Assembly (NCBI RefSeq): GCF_010672085.1
Contig: NZ_JAAHHT010000065.1
Coordinates: forward strand, 1-35,333
Direction of reading: 5' to 3'
Length of the DNA: 35,333 nt
Source of the DNA: Okeania sp. SIO3I5
GTDB lineage: Bacteria; Cyanobacteriota; Cyanobacteriia; Cyanobacteriales; Microcoleaceae
Each line of letters starts with the position of its first letter. The first letter of the stretch is position 1. Shown here piece by piece: positions 24,140 to 32,562 of this stretch. The translations under genes were made by a program, and so were the position numbers. The notes below the pieces were generated by a model that was given only the letters and a program-made list of their open reading frames with translations, was not told where the DNA came from and searched no databases.

Positions 24140-24538
24140 ATGCCGAAAAGAAAAAGGACTTTTCCGTGTGGCCATAAAGGATATGGGAGAAAATGCCATC
24201 GCTGTGAACAAGAGCAAATGGTACAGCAAAGATCTGACGAAGAAATAGCGGAAAAGCGAGAAAAAAAGTTAGAGTGGGAAGCTTCTTTCGATGGCGATTT
24301 GATAGACTTAAAGGGTTTACCAGATTATGTAGTGATAAAAGCTAGAACAATTATTTCTGGATTAAATAATAATCAAAGCTATCGGGAATTTGGAGGTAAA
24401 CGACTCCGCCACAATCGTTTTATTGTGAGTATACCTGTTACTCGTAACTATAGAATGATTTGTCAAGATTATGGGAGTTTTGTTGTACCACAGAAGGTTA
24501 TGTCCCATGAAGATTATAATGTTTGCAAACCTAAGTAG
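24140..24538 (+). CDS. Small zinc-finger protein with a RelE/ParE-like C-terminal half
   Basis: A 132-residue protein. The N-terminal MPKRKRTFPCGHKGYGRKCHRC has a Cys/His cluster (Cys10, His12, Cys19, Cys22) that should bind zinc. A charged helix (residues 30-47) follows. The rest (LKGLPDYVVIKARTIISGL ... GGKRLRHNRFIVSIPVTRNYRMICQDYGSFVVPQKVMSHEDY) has the size and strand order of a RelE/ParE-type toxin fold, ending with the typical YR...I....... H..Y pattern. No antitoxin gene is beside it: the upstream gene is divergent and downstream is gene-free. It may be an orphan or a non-toxic relative. I know similar cyanobacterial proteins but no function. The start ATG has no clear Shine-Dalgarno. 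Confidence 0.7.
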   Translation: MPKRKRTFPCGHKGYGRKCHRCEQEQMVQQRSDEEIAEKREKKLEWEASFDGDLIDLKGLPDYVVIKARTIISGLNNNQSYREFGGKRLRHNRFIVSIPVTRNYRMICQDYGSFVVPQKVMSHEDYNVCKPK

Positions 24539-24797
24539 TTAGGGAGTAGGGAAATTAGATAGGGAAACTTTCCAGGTGTAGTTCAAAAATTGGATAATTT
24601 ATTTTTTCCTATTAAAAAGGGAGACTTTTCACCAAGGTATTTAATTATTGATTCTTCGGTAAAAGTAAAGGTATTAATTAGTAATGGTTTGAGTATTTTG
24701 TCACTGGTGGATTATTTCTACGCTACTACATTAGTAATTTTCCAGAATTGAAAAGTCAAAAGTTATAAATATTAGAGAATATTTGAGAAGTTTAAAG

Positions 24798-24952
24798 TAC
24801 ATATAGAATTTACATTTATTGAGCAATTCAATTTAATAGGGGATTAAAAATCTTCAAAATTCTCTCTTATCCTTATCGAAATCGCGGTAAGAGATTTGGA
24901 TTACGAGCTAACTTAATAGCTGGACTTTATAATTACGATTTGGCTAATTAAG
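24798..24952 (+). pseudogene. 3' remnant of an IS5-like DDE transposase
   Basis: Translation gives HIEFTFIEQFN and, after a frameshift, NRGLKIFKILSYPYRNRG then KRFGLRANLIAGLYNYDL and a stop. The pattern (NRRLKIFKIL..RYRNRRKRFGLR.NLIAGIYN) is the conserved C-terminal end of a family of cyanobacterial IS transposases that I place near IS5 from memory. The remaining ~250 codons are gone. No flanking terminal repeats are visible. Confidence 0.65.
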
Positions 24953-25649
24953 TTTTAAGAAAAATCTATTAAATCTCTAGTTGGTTGAGCTTTTAATCAT
25001 TAGCTTAACTTTTTTAGTCTGCCTATTTTTAATAATTTTGTTAATCAGCGATCGCCTACCATTAATTATTCAAAAAAAATCAGAAATCTGGCTATCTTCT
25101 TAAGCAAAGTTAGACAGAAAATAGCAACTTATTATAACACAAAATATTTTTGCAAGAGGTCTATTGTAGATAAAAATTAAAATATAGTTTCACAACTTAT
25201 ATCGAAACACTATATATTGATATTGCAAATATTCAATTTGAGTAACATTCAGCTATTAGCAGTCAGCTCTCAGCTTTTTAATAAACAACTTAGCTCAATA
25301 AATTAGATTATTAAAGTTAGCTGATATCTGGCCGCTGAATGCTTACTAAAAAAAAACGAATTGTGTACCTTGCCAATATAGGGATTCCTATATAAAGCTC
25401 AAATAAATCTCCATAAAAAACAATAAAATTCTGGAATAGGAACTACTCAGTTAGAATAGGCAAAGTCGGATTAATTCAGTCTTATTTGACCAAAAATTCA
25501 AAATTGCTCTAGAGTTATTGCCTGACTAAAATTTAATTTTTGGAGATATTTAAACCCAAAAATTAAAAATTATAATTCCGCTCTGGATGTCTTAAAATTT
25601 TTGAATATTCAATTATCAAATACAGTAGATTCCAGATTAATAATGGGGT

Positions 25650-25812
25650 ATAATTACCAATGGATAATGGATAATTGATAATTAATCCCCAGAGGTTTAA
25701 AGCCTTATAGTTCAAGAGAAAAAAGTGCTACAATATTCGCTTATATTCAATTCCGTTACAGTTTTAACCAGAGGTAATTATCCATTATTTATTGTCCATT
25801 ATCAATTAATGA
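25650..25812. mobile_element. AT-rich family element, copy 3
   Basis: It carries taccaatggataatggataa on the left and taaccagaggtaattatccat then tatcaattaatgaa on the right. The middle resembles copy 4 at 27794. It ends 73 bp before the cysteine desulfurase start, within the expected promoter region. Confidence 0.55.
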
Positions 25813-25885
25813 AAAGTCTCATTTATTCCCACCGAACCGTAATTACTATTCCCTACTTCCTACTCCCTAAAACAAACGGACAAAG

Positions 25886-27079
25886 ATGATGCAAATTTAT
25901 TTAGACTATAGTGCCACAACACCAACAAGGCCAGAAGCGATCGCTACTATGCAGCAAGTTTTTACTCAACAATGGGGTAATCCATCTAGCTTACATACAT
26001 GGGGCCAAAGATCGGCAACATTAGTGGAAAGGGCCAGAATCAAAGTAGCAAATCTCATTAATACAGCGCCAGAATCAATTATTTTTACTTCTGGGGGAAC
26101 TGAAGCTGATAATATGGCAATAATGGGTGTAGCACGTTGCTATGGAAAACCTCAACATATAATTATTTCTGGTGTAGAACATTCTGCTATTTCAGAACCA
26201 GTAAAAATGCTGGAAAACTGGGGTTGGCAAGTGACAAGATTACCTGTTGATCGACAAGGAAGGGTAGAACCTCAACAACTACAAGCTGCATTACAACCGA
26301 ATACAGTTTTAGTTTCCATAATTTATGGCCAAAATGAAGTAGGCACTCTCCAACCAATTGCCGAATTAGGTAATATTTGTCGTTCTTATGGGGTATTGTT
26401 TCATACTGATGCAGTTCAGGTTGTTGGACGTTTACTAGTAGATGTACAAAAATTGCCAGTAGATTTGTTGTCTTTATCTAGTCATAAAATTTATGGTCCT
26501 CAAGGTGCAGGGGCCATTTATATACGAAAGGGTGTGGAGTTAGTCCCTTTATTGGGTGGTGGAGGCCAAGAGATGAAATTACGCTCTGGTACTCAAGCAG
26601 TGGCAGCGATCGCTGGTTTTGGTGTAGCGGCAGAGTTAGCGAATGAGGAGATAGCTACAGAAACATTAAGGTTGAGTAGGTTACGCGATCGCTTATTTGC
26701 ACAGATGGTTGATAATCCTTATGTAATTTTTACTGGAGATAGATGGGACAGATTACCTCATCATGTTAGTTTCTGCATTGTACCTCCAGAAAATGAGATA
26801 GATGATAAGGTTACTGGTAAAACTCTAGTGCGAGAGTTAAATTTAGCAGGAATTGGTATTAGTGGAGGTTCAGCTTGTAATAGTGGAAAGGTAACTCCTA
26901 GTCCAGTATTATTGGCAATGGGGTATACAGAGGAGACTGCGGTTAGAGGTGTTCGTTTGACTTTGGGAAGAGAAACAACGGAAGCTGATATTGATTGGAC
27001 AGCGATGGTGCTGAAGCAAATTTTGACAAGACTGATGGTTAATACTAATTCTCAAAAGTTTAACTATGTATCTTTGTGA
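25886..27079 (+). CDS. Cysteine desulfurase (NifS/IscS type)
   Basis: A 397-residue PLP enzyme that removes sulfur from cysteine as a persulfide for Fe-S clusters, thiolated tRNA or cofactors. YLDYSATTP (5-13), SGGTEADNMAI (69-79), VEHSA (97-101), GQNEVGT (148-154), HTDAVQ (173-178) and the PLP-lysine block SLSSHKIYGPQGAGA (Lys201) are all present. The active cysteine is in SGGSACNSGKVTPSPVLLAMG (Cys331), a group-I arrangement with the flexible loop. The first two codons are both ATG; either may be used. No iscU, nifU or suf gene is adjacent, so the pathway it feeds cannot be told from context. Confidence 0.93.
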   Translation: MMQIYLDYSATTPTRPEAIATMQQVFTQQWGNPSSLHTWGQRSATLVERARIKVANLINTAPESIIFTSGGTEADNMAIMGVARCYGKPQHIIISGVEHSAISEPVKMLENWGWQVTRLPVDRQGRVEPQQLQAALQPNTVLVSIIYGQNEVGTLQPIAELGNICRSYGVLFHTDAVQVVGRLLVDVQKLPVDLLSLSSHKIYGPQGAGAIYIRKGVELVPLLGGGGQEMKLRSGTQAVAAIAGFGVAAELANEEIATETLRLSRLRDRLFAQMVDNPYVIFTGDRWDRLPHHVSFCIVPPENEIDDKVTGKTLVRELNLAGIGISGGSACNSGKVTPSPVLLAMGYTEETAVRGVRLTLGRETTEADIDWTAMVLKQILTRLMVNTNSQKFNYVSL

Positions 27080-28271
27080 TAGGTTGATGGGGATATGGAG
27101 GGATAAGATAATGTGAAGTAAATATAGGATTAATATTGTTGAAAAATGCTATAAGAATTTGGCAATTAAAAATTGCTAATAAATATTTGGAATAGGGAAC
27201 CTGGAACATAAAAACTATTTGATATATAATCCTGCTAATTCATTATCTTATGAGAAAGAAAGTTAAATCAATTCAAAATTCAAAATTATTAATTCAAAAT
27301 TATAACTTCTGCCTAAAGTCAGAGGCTTGAAATCAGGAAAATATTTTTGATTTTTTCGCTCTCTCTGTGAAGAACGAGGCTTGAATCCTGAATTAAACAA
27401 TTATTGAAATTAAGTTAGAACCAAAATTTTTGAACTTTAAATTTTTAATTTTGAATTCAAAAAATGGTCAGAATTCAGAAGTCACCAAATTAGAAAAAAA
27501 GGAAGGATTTATAGCATTTTTCATTAACATAGAATACAACTATTAAGTCTCTAACTTATTAAACTTTAAACCTATTTTTCTAGTTTCTGTAGTCTACTTT
27601 TGTGAAAACTGCTATAAGCAAGGAAATTCTTGAAAAATATACCAAGTTAGGTCTTTCTTGATGGGAAATGGCAAATTTGGTAACTATATAACCTAATTTG
27701 AGATAATTCTAAGTTGGAAAGAAATAGTATTTATAAACTATTTGATTTGATTTGAATTATTATCATAAAATCTCTACTTTTACAGAGCTACTTCAATAAT
27801 TAATAATTAACAATTAATAATTAATAATTACCTCTTCTTAAATGGATGGGCTACCTAAGCATATCCAATCTCCCCTGAAGAAAAGAAATAATATTTATTT
27901 ATATTCAATCCTCACGGTTTTAACCAGAGGTAATTATCCATTATCCATTAATGAAACCACTCATCTGGAAATGTAGGTATAAAAATTAATGAATTGGAAA
28001 TATAGCACTACAAAAAAATGTTAGGACATTAATAAAATTAAAATCCTTTACAGCTAATAATTTTGATTTGATCTGATAGTTGATAGCTGTTTGCTAGGCA
28101 TTTCGGCACGGAAATGCTTAAAGCTCTAGATGCAACTTTCCTGAACAGAAAAAATAGTGGTTAGAAGATTATAAAAATATTATATAATTTGATGATTAAT
28201 TTTCAACTCCAACTAATATTGATAGAGAAAATAGACTAAAAGTCAGATTCTTAAATTTCGGAGCAGATAAA
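27080..28271. other. 1.2-kb gene-free stretch
   Basis: An AT-rich region without a believable gene. It includes short caattaaaaattgc/aattcaaaattattaattc repeats near 27160 and 27280, the AT-rich element copy 4 (27794-27955), a block tatagcactac..ttaggacatt (27999) like 4922 and 7677, and a small hairpin GCATTTC/GAAATGC near 28100. GGAG at 28260-28263 lies 8 nt before the next gene's TTG start. Confidence 0.6.
27794..27955. mobile_element. AT-rich family element, copy 4
   Basis: Left end caataattaataattaacaa, right end accagaggtaattatccat then tatccattaatgaa. It is colinear with copies 1 and 3, with a diverged middle. Confidence 0.6.
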
Positions 28272-29114
28272 TTGAAAAATCAACAACAAAGTTTACAAAC
28301 ATTAATATTAGCAACTGCGTTATCTGTAATATTGCTAATTGGTTTCAATTCTTTTGTAATTATTAATCCTGGTCAAGCTGGTGTTTTGAGTATTTTAGGT
28401 AAAGCGAGAGATGGAGCTTTACTAGAAGGAATTCACTTTAAACCTCCCCTGATTTCCCAAGTAGATGTATATGATGTAACTGTGCAAAAATTTGAAGTTC
28501 CTGGTCAAAGTTCTACAAAAGATTTACAACAATTATCCGCTAGTTTTGCTATTAACTTTCGTTTAGATCCAGTGCAGGTAGTAAAAATTAGAAGAGAACA
28601 AGGTACTCTACAAAATTTAGTTGCTAAAGTAATTGCACCACAAACTCAAGAATCTTTTAAAATTGCTGCAGCGAGAAGAACTGTTGAAGAAGCTATTACA
28701 AAAAGGGAAGAATTAAAATCAGACTTTGATACTGCTTTAGGTTCTCGGTTGGATAAATATGGAATCATTGTGTTAGATACTAGCGTGATTGATTTAACCT
28801 TTTCTCCTGAATTTGCTAGGGCAGTTGAAGATAAGCAAATTGCTGAACAAAAAGCTCAAAGAGCAGTGTATATTGCTGAGGAAGCAGAACAAGAAGCTGA
28901 AGCAGAAATTAATCGTGCCAAGGGTAAAGCAGAAGCTCAAAAACTATTAGCTGAAACCCTAAAAGCACAAGGTGGTGAGTTAGTTTTACAAAAGGAAGCT
29001 ATAGAAGCTTGGAAAAAAGGTGGTTCTCAAATGCCTAAAGTTTTAATTTTTGGCAGTGACAAATCTCAAGGAGTTCCTTTTATTTTCAACCTTAGTAATA
29101 TGAATGAAAATTAA
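28272..29114 (+). CDS. Prohibitin-like SPFH (band 7) protein
   Basis: A 280-residue membrane-anchored scaffold protein. Residues 11-32 form the N-terminal membrane segment. The SPFH domain follows (VIINPGQAGVLSILGKARDGALLEGIHFKPPL ... QLSASFAINFRLDP), and from about 183 to 245 there is an Ala/Glu/Lys-rich coiled coil (IAEQKAQRAVYIAEEAEQEAEAEI). This is the prohibitin layout; prohibitin homologues in cyanobacteria form large membrane-bound rings and often associate with FtsH proteases. The start is TTG at 28272: it is preceded by GGAG at an 8-nt spacing, and no ATG is available before the membrane segment. A TTAGACATCTCC element follows the stop codon directly. Confidence 0.9.
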   Translation: MKNQQQSLQTLILATALSVILLIGFNSFVIINPGQAGVLSILGKARDGALLEGIHFKPPLISQVDVYDVTVQKFEVPGQSSTKDLQQLSASFAINFRLDPVQVVKIRREQGTLQNLVAKVIAPQTQESFKIAAARRTVEEAITKREELKSDFDTALGSRLDKYGIIVLDTSVIDLTFSPEFARAVEDKQIAEQKAQRAVYIAEEAEQEAEAEINRAKGKAEAQKLLAETLKAQGGELVLQKEAIEAWKKGGSQMPKVLIFGSDKSQGVPFIFNLSNMNEN

Positions 29115-29115
29115 T

Positions 29116-29217
29116 TAAAAGAGGGAATAGGGAATAGGGAATAGGGAATAGGGGGAAATAATTGATGATTTCTGTACAATAATTGATTTAATTTTTTATT
29201 GTTGGAGATGTCTAATA
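29116..29217. mobile_element. TTAGACATCTCC-family element, left end missing
   Basis: It starts aaaagagggaatagg directly after the SPFH stop and has a GGGAATA heptamer tract. It then continues aattgatgatttctgtacaat and ends TTGGAGATGTCTAATAG. The outer left TIR (CTAATAGAC) is absent. Confidence 0.6.
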
Positions 29218-29351
29218 GTTAAAATTAGGAAGAAGTAAGGTAAGCATTCAGCATTCAGCTTGATTACCTTTAGTTGAAGAGTCAAGTTCCTCGCTCCGAT
29301 GCTTTAATTCTCTAGTTGAAAATGCAGTAAAAGTTAAACGAATTATTGCTC

Positions 29352-29387
29352 AACGGTAAGCATTCACTCGGCTGAATGCTTACCGTT
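29352..29387. repeat. Perfect 15-bp hairpin
   Basis: AACGGTAAGCATTCA (29352-29366) and TGAATGCTTACCGTT (29373-29387) are perfect inverted arms with loop ctcggc. There is no T-run, so it is not a standard terminator. Fragments of the same sequence (taagcattcag) lie at about 29240. Confidence 0.7.
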
Positions 29388-29697
29388 AATTTATTAAAAA
29401 ACTGAGAGCTGACTGCTAATATAGATAGCATTTTTAAATGAGATGTAAATCTATATTTAGTTTTTTTCTAATCAAAAAATCTTGTCTTGAGTATCCATTA
29501 CTCTTTGTGAAAAGCTACTATTTAATGCTGCTTTCTGTTGTTTACTTTTCCCTGTTTCCTCCAAGATGTTTAATAATCTCAATTTAAGTTCAATAAAAAG
29601 GATACATTTCAATTTTGAATAAAGGCAAAAATTTATCAGTTTTAGGTAACAGGGAATAGAGAATAAGAAAAAAGTATTTTTGCATATAATATACGAA

Positions 29698-30684
29698 ATG
29701 CACTCAATAAAAATTATGGCAGTGGTAGGATTAATAATATTTGGATTAATTTCTACATTAGCTATAGCAAACTCAATTAAAAATGCCCAATTTCTGACAA
29801 ATAAATCTATTAGTTCTGAATTTGTTATTCAGGAATTGCCAGAGCAAATACCTAGTAATAACCAATGGATAATTAATGCTACTCAATCTCAAAAATTAGT
29901 GACAGAAGGAGCAACAATTTTAGATGCTCGTTCTTGTAAAATTTTCCACCCTAAAAGTTTATCAAATGCAATTTGTATAAGCTGGAAAGAATTTTCTCAG
30001 CCTCAATTACCATTTAAAGGAAAATTACTCACAGATGACAAAATTTTAACCGAAAAGTTACAGCGTATTGGGGTTTTTAATGATAAACCAGTAATAGTGT
30101 TTGGCGACACTATAAATGGTTGGGGAGAAGATGGCAGAATAGTTTGGATGTTACGCACTTTAGGTCATCAAAAATCTTTTTTAGTTGATGGTGGTTTTAA
30201 TGCTTTAGTACAAACTGGTTTTCCCACAGTTAATTTTGTTAATAATAGTTCTACTGTCAGGGGAGATTTTGTTGTTAACCGTAAGAAAAATTGGCAAATT
30301 AGTCAGAATGAATTAAAGGCAAATTTAGAAAATAATAATCTGATTATTATTGACACGAGAGAGTTACGGGAATTTTATGGCAAAACACCTTATGGAGAAG
30401 AGCGTGGCGGTCATATTCCTGGGGCAGTTCATATCTATTTTAAGGATTGGTTAGATGAAAATGGAATGTTATTTTCACGGGAAAAAATTTTAGAAATATT
30501 GGCAAAAAAGGGAATTACTAAAGATAAAACTATAGTTACTTATTGTACGGGTGGAGTTCGTTCTGCTTGGTCAAATGTTGTGTTGGTAGATTTAGGATTT
30601 CAGGTGAAAAATTATTCTGGTTCAATGTGGGAATGGTCCGCTAGTAATGCAGATATTTATTCTTTGGATATGTCTAAAAAATAG
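29698..30684 (+). CDS. Sulfurtransferase with tandem rhodanese domains
   Basis: A 328-residue thiosulfate/mercaptopyruvate sulfurtransferase-like protein. Residues about 5-26 form an N-terminal membrane anchor or signal (KIMAVVGLIIFGLISTLAIA). A first rhodanese domain (about 65-180) lacks the catalytic cysteine: its loop reads FGDTINGWGEDGR. The second (about 195-312) has LIIIDTRELREFYG, GHIPGAVHI and the active loop YCTGGVRSAW (Cys283). An inactive N-domain plus active C-domain is the usual TST/MST layout. The anchor suggests it works at or outside the cytoplasmic membrane. I use ATG 29698 rather than the in-frame TTG 18 bp earlier; ATG 29716 is also possible. Confidence 0.88.
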   Translation: MHSIKIMAVVGLIIFGLISTLAIANSIKNAQFLTNKSISSEFVIQELPEQIPSNNQWIINATQSQKLVTEGATILDARSCKIFHPKSLSNAICISWKEFSQPQLPFKGKLLTDDKILTEKLQRIGVFNDKPVIVFGDTINGWGEDGRIVWMLRTLGHQKSFLVDGGFNALVQTGFPTVNFVNNSSTVRGDFVVNRKKNWQISQNELKANLENNNLIIIDTRELREFYGKTPYGEERGGHIPGAVHIYFKDWLDENGMLFSREKILEILAKKGITKDKTIVTYCTGGVRSAWSNVVLVDLGFQVKNYSGSMWEWSASNADIYSLDMSKK

Positions 30685-30727
30685 GGAGTAGGGGCGAGCA
30701 AGCGAATCGCCCGTACGGAAGTAGGGA

Positions 30728-31180
30728 GTTGAGGGAAATAATCGATAATTTCTCTAGGATTATTAATTTGATTTTTTATTATTGGATATGTCTATTGACC
30801 GAAACATTTTGCTCAGAACTCTCCTCGAAAAAAGAGGGAGTAGGGAGTAAGGAATGGAGGGAAATAATCGATAATTTCTCTAGGATTATTAATTTGATTT
30901 TTTATTATTGGATATGTCTATTGACCGAAACATTTTGTTCAGAATCTTCCTCAAAAAAAGAGATAGTAGGGAGTAAGGAGTGGAGGGAAATAATCGATAA
31001 TTTCTCTAGGATAATTGATTTGATTTTTTATTATTCGATATATCTATTGACCGAAACATTTTGCTCAGAACTATCCTCAAAAAAGAGGGAGTAGGGAGTA
31101 AGGAGTGGAGGGAAATAATAGATAATTTCTCTAGGATAATTGATTTGATTTTTTATTATTGGATATATCTATTGACTGAA
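30728..31180. repeat. Four-copy 126-bp tandem array of TTAGAC-family sequence
   Basis: GAGGGAAATAATCGATAATT (ATAGATAATT in the last copy) begins at 30731, 30857, 30983 and 31108. Each unit holds the right part of the TTAGACATCTCC element (gattttttattattggatatgtctatt), a bridge gaccgaaacattttgctcagaa, and an aaaaagagggagtagggag start. As 126 is divisible by 3, a frame stays open for about 120 codons with 42-residue repeats, but it has only a TTG start and no ribosome-binding site. I read it as non-coding. Confidence 0.85.
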
Positions 31181-31312
31181 TGTATTTAAGTTCGTAAGTT
31201 ATCAGTGCATACCATATAGATGTAAATGTGTCAAAGACTGGTTAGAGCAACTGAGGAAAATTAGTTAGCCATCTTTAGACAAAGGTGAGGCGATCGCCAA
31301 CCTAAACAACGA

Positions 31313-31440
31313 TATAATCAATGTTTGAGGCTCTAAAATTTGATTAGGCAATAAAACTCCCTTGGATTATACATTGGTTCATATTATCACAAAAAGGCTG
31401 AAACTATTGAAACTTTGTTGCCTAGTTCAGCTTTTTTTTG
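31313..31440 (+). ncRNA. Candidate small RNA with intrinsic terminator
   Basis: TATAAT at 31313-31318 could start a transcript near 31325. The transcript would end at the terminator at 31391-31439, giving about 115 nt. TAGGCAA (31345-31351) can pair with TTGCCTA (31418-31424) in competition with the terminator stem. There is no reading frame. No family recognised, and the -35 is poor. Confidence 0.35.
31391..31439 (+). terminator. Intrinsic terminator
   Basis: Stem GCTGAA(a)CTA / TAGTTCAGC (31397-31406 with 31423-31431), one bulged A, loop of 16 nt, followed by eight T. It is the clearest terminator in the window, yet no gene ends just upstream on the plus strand. Confidence 0.6.
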
Positions 31441-32562
31441 TTGTTTTTTTGTCATAGATTGATGACAAAGTTAAAAATTTTAAAATTATAAGCTGAGATT
31501 GATAATTAAAACTTTTAGGATTAGGATGTTGATGAGTGGGAAAAATTAGATATATAAGATGAAGTTGAAGTAATTAGTATTAAAACAAATAAGAATAATT
31601 ATTAATACTATTAATATCAAGTTTGGTTGTATAGTCATCGAAAAACCTACTTAGCAACTATTAATTCGGCGTTGGTAATTGCTGGGATGATTTTCTACTA
31701 GGGGTGATAGCCATCACTTACTCTAGTTAAATATTTAGAGGTATTAGAAACACATTACTTTTAAAGTTTCATCCCTTGATTTACCAACGCCATTAATTCT
31801 TTTAATCTGTAAATAAACCAGTGCTCACTGCTATATCTAATAAAAAATCTTCTCCCTTTAAATCTTACTTCTTCCTTTTTGCTTCCTAACGCCAAAGTGT
31901 AATACCAATTCCCAAAAATAATGCTGTACTTCCTCAAAACTTCAGTTATTAAGTAATAAGTAAGTAAGAGCAATTTTTTGAAGGATTAGTTTGCCAAAAA
32001 CGCTATTACTATTTAGGGCTTGCTGATTAATTATCAAAGTATTGATATATAAAGATTTGAGTTTTTTATGATATTTAAAAAGTGCCTTTTTTTCAGTTGA
32101 AAATACTCAAAAAGCCAGTATTTTGGTCTGACTATGGCAGAAAAATCACTCTGACAATTCTTACCGAATAATTAATAATTAAATAATTAAATAATTAAAT
32201 AATTCAGCTTTGTTAGCCTCCCCTTGGATAGAGGAAAAAGCGGTTGGCAAGCGAAGCAGTCCGTAGGATGGGATGCCGAGGTCTCCTTTCCCTCCGGGAC
32301 GCTACGCGTTTCATGTCGCGTAGCGTTTTATGTCGGCTCTTAGCCGAAAACGGCATATCCAATCGACCAAGAGAAATCAATTTTTTCCTTTGAGTCTTAC
32401 CTCTCCCTTTTAGGGAAAGGTAATTATCAATTATCAATTATCCATTATCCATTAATGAATCCTGCTTCCTACTTTCAAGAATATGTAGCAAGAATGCGCG
32501 AGATTTGGTATAAGTATTTAACCAGACACGATCTAAAACTAGAATAGAATTTCGTACAAATT
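31441..32562. other. Gene-free stretch before the SBBP gene
   Basis: AT-rich. Around 31630-31700 a short frame reads YQVWLYSHRKTYLATINS then ALVIAGMIFY and stops. It looks like the end of a former gene but I cannot name it. No start precedes it. The AT-rich element copy 5 with a GC-rich insert fills 32164-32459. Confidence 0.5.
32164..32459. mobile_element. AT-rich family element, copy 5, with GC-rich insert
   Basis: The outer parts (accgaataattaataatt ... tatccattatccattaatgaa) match the family. The middle holds about 120 bp of foreign-looking GC-rich DNA (32237-32356) with hairpins ACGCTACGCG/CGCGTAGCGT (32299-32326) and CGGCT/AGCCG (32334-32346). This copy is therefore about 130 bp longer than the others. 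Confidence 0.6.

Larger units (their letters stand above)
24539..25885. other. 1.35-kb stretch with a transposase remnant and an AT-rich element
   Basis: It contains an open frame of about 53 codons from TTG at 24590 (LDNLFFPIKKGDFSPRYLII...) with no recognisable match, a transposase tail (24798-24952) and a block cattcagctattagcagtcagctctcagc (25250) resembling the inverse at 29390-29425. The AT-rich element at 25650-25812 lies near the right end. Heptamer-like ttccctacttcctactccct immediately precedes the cysteine desulfurase gene. Confidence 0.6.

Noticed and set aside
30729-31094. A 121-codon open frame with 42-residue repeats
   Set aside because: It follows from the 126-bp period of a repeat array, begins with TTG, lacks a ribosome-binding site, and resembles no protein.
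31761-31973. A 70-codon minus-strand open frame
   Set aside because: No recognisable motif and no ribosome-binding site; AT-rich chance frame.
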